A DNA stretch of 64,000 bases, taken from the NCBI GenBank assembly GCA_024138025.1, contig JAMXBD010000822.1:372001-436000 (forward strand), given 5' to 3'. The first letter of the stretch is position 1. Every line of letters begins with the position of its first letter. The notes under the pieces are model-generated. The model searched no databases, had not been told where the DNA came from, and saw only the letters and a program-made list of their open reading frames with translations. Positions 57,604 to 64,000 of this stretch are shown one piece after another. The position numbers and the translations under genes were made by a program. Source of the stretch: Combretum micranthum (Eukaryota; Streptophyta; Magnoliopsida; Myrtales; Combretaceae).

Positions 57604-57836
57604 AATGTTAATGGAATATACTATAATTATATGGCATAGTATTGCCCTAAAAAAAAATCAAATGGAGAAAAATGACAAACATCATATATAAGAAAATAAA
57701 TCTACGTGTTTTTGCGCAATATCTTTACATAAAAATATCTTTCTTGTTTCTAGCTATTTTTTTATATTATATATCGTTTTGATTGTTATGGAGTGCACTA
57801 TGGCTCTATCATGTAAAAGTGTAAATTAAAATGCTA
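57604..57836 (+). repeat. Duplicated block B remainder and promoter start, unit 4
   Basis: Resumes exactly where 51,077 stopped ('taatggaatatactata', unit 1 about 2,553) and runs to 'gtaaattaaaatgctagg', which units 2 and 3 share at about 36,402 and 40,443. It is broken at 57,837 by a Gypsy fragment. Confidence 0.75.
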
Positions 57837-58195
57837 GGAGATCTTGCTTACCGTTTGGCACTCCCTCCTAACCTATCAGGAATTCACAATGTATTCCATG
57901 TATTAGTTCTATGGAAACATGTAATAGATCCTGCCAGAATTGCAGAATTGGAACCAGTTCGGTTGAAAGAAAATCTCACATACGAGGAGCACCCGATTCA
58001 GATCCTAGATCACAAGGTGTAGAAACTTTAGAATAAGGAAATCAAGTATGTGAAGGTTCTATGGAGAAAACCACTCGCAGGAGGAAGCAACCTAGGAGGT
58101 TGAAAGCGACATACGCCAGAAGTATCCGAGTTTGTTCGAAGAATCAGGTATGAACTTCAAGTTTTGAGGACAAACTTTCTTTAAGGGGGGTAGGT
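57837..58195 (+). pseudogene. Chromovirus integrase C-terminus with chromodomain remnant
   Basis: Reads GDLAYRLALPPNLSGIHNVFHV, KENLTYEEHPIQILDHKV, a stop, then IKYVKVLWRKP and a decayed chromodomain-like tail, the 3' end of a Tekay-like chromovirus polyprotein. The ATG at 57,831 belongs to host sequence, so the open frame from there is an accidental fusion. A polypurine tract 'ttaaggggggtagg' (58,181-58,194) ends it directly before the LTR. Everything upstream in the element is missing. Confidence 0.85.
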
Positions 58196-61100
58196 TGTAA
58201 ATTCCCGAAATTTTGGATTCAAATTAAAGCTTAAACCCTAATCAGAAGTCAACCGGGTTTCTAAAGTCAATAAAACCCTAGTCTACCGTAATCGCTTAAG
58301 TCCGGCATCACCGTTTAAGAAACCCTAAGAGTGTAAGAAAAAGTTTAGTGAGTAGAATAGTTCGTAACTATTTAAGGTCGTCTAAAAAGATCAGTTTAGT
58401 AAAACCGAAACTCATTTCGAACCCGATCGGACACAGTTCTTGAAAAACGTGTCCCAAGCCTAGAATAAGAAAAATATTTCGAATATACCGTTAGACTTGT
58501 AAAAATATAAGATTTTCAAAAATATCAATTTCATAATTTTTCGGTAACTAAAAATATCAGATATCGCATTTATACGCATATTTTCTTACTACCGATATTT
58601 AATTGTCATGTCTACTTTACATTACACTATTTACTACTATTCTATATCATTTATCTATCTCTACTTTTTCTTACAACCTACTCTTACAACCCATACACCT
58701 ATTTCTTACACATTTTCATTTTCAATACAACTTCACATCTTTCATATCTTACTTTTAATTAATCAAAAGACAAAAAAAAAAAAATAATTTTCTCTTCCCC
58801 ATTACCCTAAAAATCGCGCCGGCCCCCTCTTTCTTTACCTTTAATTGTTTTATTTTTCAATTATTTAATTATCACAAATTATCTCCCACATTTTCCTATA
58901 AATACCTTTCATACTTCCACTTCTTTCACACTTCTTCTATACTAAAGTTACTCTCTAAAAATTCTTTAAGAATTCTCTTCCAAGAAGCTCTCTAGTTTAG
59001 TTCCTCTAGGTAATCTTTCTTCAAGTTTTCCTTATGTTCATCTACTTTGTATGAACTTAGTGTGTGTTTTCTAAACCATGAAGGTTAAGGAAAGCAACAA
59101 TAGGTTCATACTTTGTTTTTTCATTATCAAGTTCCTTTATGTTTATAACTATCTAATATATCTATATAGCTATATACAATTTAGAGCATATAAGCTCATT
59201 GTTTTGCAATTATTTACCTTCCTTGCAAATTTATTTACTTCCTTGCAATCTATTTACTTCCTTGTTGTTTTTAAGACTGGTCATTCTAGTCTTAGACTTG
59301 TCCTCATCAAGTCAAAACATTTTCTTTTCCTTTGGGACTAGTTATTTCTTAGTTCCGGGATACCTTGAACAAGCTAAGGTTCCAATACTTAATTTATTTT
59401 CTTATTAGCTTATTCTTTCAAGTTATTATGTTTCTTTATGTTTTCATGACTTTATGATTCATATTCATGCATGAACATAATGGTCTTGTCTCAACAAAAT
59501 AAATGAAGAAATATTTTCTAAAGATAAAGATTCTTTTCTAGAAATAAAAGTAGGAAATTGATGTTTTTCTAAAAACTAAGAAGTCATCTTAAACAAACTT
59601 AAAGGAGTTCATAAGAGATTTTATAAACATACATAAAAAGGACTCTTTGAAGTAAACAAGGATTTTCAACAACTTCATCTTGTTCTTCAAATGATAGAAA
59701 TTATTTTCATTAAAACAAAATGATCTCAAGAAACCATTTCTCTAAATGTAGAAGTGTTAATACTTTCAAAAGTGTTGAAAGCTAAGTATATGAAATAAAA
59801 ATCATTCTTTAGGAATTTGAAGAAATTACGAAAGTAAAATTTAGGAAAAGAAAAGAGATACTCATTATAAACAAATTAAGATGATTTCAAAGCAAAATGA
59901 ATATTCCAAAAGTTCTCGAGCTTCAAAAATCTTTAAAGACCTTACTTTTTCATAAATTGAGACAACTTCATTTACTTCATACATTGGTTATGAGTCAATA
60001 AATATATGAATATACTTTCCAAAGGTTTTACAAGCTATTATATTACCTATCTCTTCAAATGAGCTTTGGATAAAAGAAAGAAAACAAGTTTACAAAAATT
60101 CGTGGTGAATCTGTCCGCCACTTTTCGGAACTCAAACGACTTAGTTGATGAAAACAAGTTTAGAAATAGATAGATCTTTTCGAATAGGTAGAAAACGGTA
60201 TATTATATGCGAATTCCGAGTTAAAATGAGCAAGTTTGTCTATTTTAAGTTAGAATTCCTTATACGATTTTACCGCGATTTTAAGAAAAGTTTTAAGATC
60301 TTCGAGAATAGATAAACTTCATGAAATACTCATTTTGGGTATTTCATCTTGTTTAGGTGGGAAGGACCGGGATCACTTTTCAGAGGTGTACTTGCGATTA
60401 GGATCTACCACATGGAGTGAGTTATTCCTTTTACTAAGTTACATTTCCTTGTTTTGTGCTTGTAAGTAGTAGCACTAGTAATTAAGGAAAGATAAATAAA
60501 TAATTGTTGTATGATTGGAATTATGATTGGTTGAATACAAGTTAAGAATATCGAATGAAGGTTGATAAATAAGTTGTGATTCTTGTATTGATATGATGAA
60601 AATTGTGTTGATCGCCTTTAACTTGAACTAAACATTTTTGGTTAATTTTTATTGAAATCAATTTGCAAATGATACAGAGAGTCACATTTGTTTCTCTACT
60701 ATTCTTCGTGTGGGGAAACGAGGAAATGGTAGTGGTGGCTGGTAGGAGCCGGAAAGTCTACATGGGCTAGTAGGAGCGAAAAGTCTACAGGGCAAGCAGG
60801 AGCGGTAAATCTGCAGATTGATTGGTGTTATGGGCCTGTAACCTCCCAACTCTTAACATGGAGGGCGTAAAATTATTATATACTTGATTTCCGGTTAATC
60901 ATGTGTATTTTGTTTGTCATATGATTGGTGCCTTTTCATATGCTTGATTAATATTTGTTTGAATTATGGAAATGTCTTATAGATGGAATTATCTTACTAA
61001 GCTAATTTTGCTTATACCTTATAGCTTTTTGTTACAGTACGATTACTTTGGTTGGCCCCAAGGAGTCCCGTATGCTAGGTACGAGTATAAGCTACTAGAA

Positions 61101-61449
61101 GTTTTTGGGAGAAGCTTTATGTATTTAAGTTTTGAACATAGGCTTCTAGGAAAATCTCTATAGTAGGCTTATGTTATAGTTGTTATTATTTTGGGAAAAC
61201 TTCTAAAGCGGGGGAATGCCCCTAAGATGATGTAAAGATATTATTATGAAAATCTTATGTTTATTTGTATAAGTTCTTGCTTGCTTTTATTATCTACTTA
61301 AATGTAGTACCCCTGTGAGTCTCCTACTATCTTGGAAGCACGCCTTGCATGTGATATCGAAGCTCCTGCATGACTAAGGTTGTCATTCATTAGCTTTAAT
61401 ATTATATGCGGCGGACTGTCACGTTTAGGGTACCCTCCGGAATGTGACA
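58196..61449 (+). mobile_element. 3.25-kb LTR of a Tekay-like chromovirus
   Basis: Starts TGTAAATTCCCG after the polypurine tract and ends GGAATGTGACA. A TATA box (TATAAAT, about 58,897) and a C/T-rich start region mark its promoter. A second copy of its beginning occurs at 63,170. The open frames at 59,078-59,408 and 60,966-61,163 lie in the transcribed part of the LTR and are not recognisable genes. Confidence 0.8.
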
Positions 61450-61640
61450 TAAACAATGTTTCATGCTTGCTTCAAGTATGAAAAAAACCCATGAAAACTT
61501 TATTTATATATTAAAATTATTTAAACCAAACTTCAGATATGAAAAAAGTCTATGATAACTTTGTTCAGGTACTAAATTATTTAAAACTAAACTCCAGCTA
61601 TCTAATTGAACTTTTACGAAAGTTCAGGTATCATTTTTAA
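61450..61640. repeat. Degenerate ~50-bp direct repeats
   Basis: Three or so units built on 'ttcaggtat..aaa..gtctatgataactttg' and 'ttaaa.(c)caaactcc'. Not present in the other units at this position, so probably part of another small insertion. No ends found. Confidence 0.4.
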
Positions 61641-61995
61641 GATGATGATGATGATCATAGGGTACAAGAAGGACTCCCATTGTAAAGTTTAACTTGGAGT
61701 CACATCATTGGTTTTGTATTGGTTTGACATCTATTTCATATTTGTTTTAATTAGAATATTTATCAAAAAATGATATAAATGAAAGATGGATATTTTCATT
61801 CATAGCAAACTAAACAGATCAAATATAGATGTAGATCAATTTCATATAAGATAAAATATCAAGGACATTTTATGCGGTGGCAAGTGCAACACCATTTTTT
61901 TGGAAGAGCTCCTCCACATACTAGAAGGATAAGCATCGCTGTCTTACCTGGATTCGCTCAATTAACATGCGACCGATATTTAAAGTGTGGGGGCT
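61641..61995 (+). repeat. Decarboxylase promoter remnant, unit 4
   Basis: Copy of the upstream region: 'gtaaagtttaacttggagtcac' (compare 2,810), then an extra ~165 bp, then 'cattttatgcggtgg', 'ggaagagct' and 'acatgcgaccgatattta' (compare 2,925). No TATA box or coding start follows; the match fades at about 61,995. Confidence 0.7.
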
Positions 61996-63169
61996 TCTAT
62001 GGTCCTGTCAGTTAATTTGACAGGAGCGGTCCTATTAAGATTTAAACCGTTTTAATTTACTAAGATTTAATTACAGCTTTTAATCATATTAACTTATAAC
62101 TTGCTGTACAGGTTAAACACATACCTATTTTTTTCTCTTCTTTTCAATCAAGATTGTACTTTTCTTTTCTTTTTTTGAATTTTTTCTCTTATTTCACCTT
62201 TTTATTTTTTATTTCTTTCACTTTTTTGTTTTTTCTTTGCATCAATTTTTTTTTTTATATAAGATATATGCTATGTATATATATAGTTGTATTTGTATAT
62301 TATATATTTTATTATACAAGATAAAAATAATATATCATATATAATTTATATGTTACTGCAATATACAAAATTTGTATGTGTTTTCACACGTTACGTATTA
62401 TGTATAAATTTTATCTGTTATATTAATTTGTTAAAATTTTATGCAAGAAATGAAATATCCCAAAGCTTCACCTAAGTTAGAAAATGGATTTAGATAGATT
62501 AAAATAATGCAAGTGAAATAGATATATGAATTATGATTATATAATTTAATGAAAAATAACTTATTAATTAAAGATAAGTTGAAATTTGAGATTTCGATTC
62601 TTAAAACCCCAAACATGTTGTTGGAATGTTTAGTGGATCTCTAAATACCTAAACTTTAGCCCAACATCCCAAATTCTTAATCCCCATAAAATTTGGAATA
62701 ACCTGCTTTCTTAAAAATATCATATTTGAGCCTAAGCTCAAATTAAATATCAATTCGATATAACCCAATCTTTTAAAACAATTCCCTATCTTAAGTTCTT
62801 TATTTCTAACCCATTGATCTTTAGATTATTTCATAAATACTTCTAGAACTAAAGATATTGATATGAAAGCTCTAAACGTAATACATTTACTTTAAAATGT
62901 CTCTTAATTTTTCCTCTCTCTCTATATATACATTTTCTTTTCCTTTCCTTTTTCATTGGCTGCCCTTTTTTTTTTCTCTCTTCCTTCTTCCTTTTCCATC
63001 GTTTCTCTTTCTATTTCTCCCATTTCTCCAATTCAAGCCACAAATCTCAAATTCAACAAGTTTATAGAGGAAATCAAAGATGGAAAACAAGGTTGGAGTA
63101 GGAATTAAGCTAGAAGTAGCTTCAACAACCAATAAGGATTAGTAGAAGAGGAAGAATGAAGAAGTGGGT
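61996..63169. other. Unassigned; possible LTR promoter region near 62,920
   Basis: AT-rich sequence without coding similarity. Around 62,915-63,050 a 'ctctctctctatatatac' TATA-like site precedes a long C/T-rich stretch, as in plant LTR promoters. Identity not established. Confidence 0.4.
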
Positions 63170-64000
63170 TGTAAATCCCCAAAATTTTTGGATCCAAATT
63201 AAAAGACCTAAACCCTAATCGGAAGTCAAACGGATTCTTAAGTCAAACAAAACCCTAGTTTACCGTAACGTTTAACTCCGGCATTGCCGTTTTCTCAAGC
63301 CCTAGAAAACGAAGTTGGAAAAATTAGTTGTAATAGTTCGTAATAGCTATAGGTTTTATAAAAATATCAGATTGAAGAATTTCAAGTGTCCTTTGAACCC
63401 GATCGGACATGATTCTTGAAAACGTGTCCGGAAGCCCGAAATAGGAAAAATATTCCGAATATACGTTAGACTCGTAAAATATAAGATTTCCAAAAATATC
63501 AATTTCGTAATTTTTCGGTAGCTAAAATATCAGATATCGCTTTTATACGCGAATTTTCTTACTATCGGTATTTAATTGTCATGTCTACTTTTACATTACA
63601 CTATTTTCTACTATTCTACACTATTCATCTATCTCTACTTTTTTTACAACCTATTCTTACAAGCCATACACCTATTTCTTACACATTTTCATTTCCAATA
63701 CAACTTCACATCTTTCATTTCTTACTTTTAATTAACAAAATAACAAAAAAATAAATTTTTTCCTCTCTTCCATGCTAAATAGCCGGCCCCCCTCTATGCC
63801 TCAATTGTTTTATTTTTCAATTATTTAATTAACACAAAATCTCCCACATTTTCCTATAAATACCCCTCATACCTTCACTTCTTTACACCACTTCTTCTCT
63901 AAAGTTACTATACCAAAATCTCTCTCAAATTCTTTCAAGAGTTCTTCAAGAAGTCTTCTTAGAGTCTTTTTTTCTTTAGGTAATTCTCAAGAATCCATGT
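63170..64000 (+). mobile_element. Second Tekay-like LTR copy, running off the window
   Basis: From TGTAAATCCCCAAAA it follows 58,196 onward closely ('aacccgatcggacat', 'atcagatatcgc', 'tttaattgtcatgtctac', TATAAAT at about 63,857). No polypurine tract precedes it, so it is a 5' LTR or a solo LTR of another insertion. The right end is outside the window. Confidence 0.8.

Noticed and set aside
57831..58022. 63-residue open frame as a complete small gene
   Set aside because: Its ATG is host sequence shared with units 2 and 3; the remainder is the broken end of a chromovirus integrase.
59078..59408. Overlapping frames as coding exons
   Set aside because: They lie in the transcribed part of the 3.25-kb LTR and have no protein similarity I recognise.

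Overview
The window looks like nuclear DNA of a flowering plant, probably a eudicot. It is AT-rich and gene-poor, and filled with plant-type mobile elements: Copia, Gypsy (chromovirus and Tat/Ogre-like), CACTA/Spm, hAT, Mutator-like and Harbinger-like. I cannot name a species. Element lineages are assigned from remembered family motifs, not from a search.

Only one gene is convincingly intact: an intronless plant aromatic L-amino-acid decarboxylase (tyrosine/DOPA or tryptophan decarboxylase type) at 3193-4725. It has a TATA box, a G-box and a candidate poly(A) signal. Its upstream region, and in two cases its first codons, recur in the same orientation near 35-38 kb, 38-47 kb and 47-62 kb. These form three decayed duplicate units. 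Units 2 and 3 keep 5' fragments of the decarboxylase gene (38,062 and 46,827). They share a frameshift and a hAT insertion in the 5' leader, so a dead copy was probably amplified. The unit 3 pseudogene ends in an inverted piece of its own coding sequence.

Because the units are paralogous, many insertions can be read against an empty site elsewhere in the window: hAT-like elements at 36,756, 38,486 and 42,181; a compact LTR element with no coding domain at 40,599-41,950; a composite Copia array with four LTRs at 43,916-46,712; a Mutator-type MITE at 48,066; a Harbinger-type MITE at 48,800; a full-length Copia at 51,078-57,603; and a 5'-truncated chromovirus with a 3.25-kb LTR at 57,837-61,449.

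The interval 5.5-35 kb is nested transposon debris: a probable LTR fragment (5.6-6.6 kb), a dead Copia (8.6-13.9 kb) interrupted by a 2.1-kb solo LTR, a CACTA tnp2 transposase relic (15.5-20.6 kb), a Tat/Ogre-like element on the minus strand with its 3' LTR (20.6-22.8 kb), a 35-bp minisatellite (23.1-24.2 kb) and gag remains (25.7-27.4 kb), and a minus-strand chromovirus (28.5-33.9 kb) split inside its protease by a 3-kb LTR. I saw no rRNA, tRNA, CRISPR or prokaryotic feature. The interesting content is the history of the decarboxylase array and its element insertions; I found no clear new multi-gene system.
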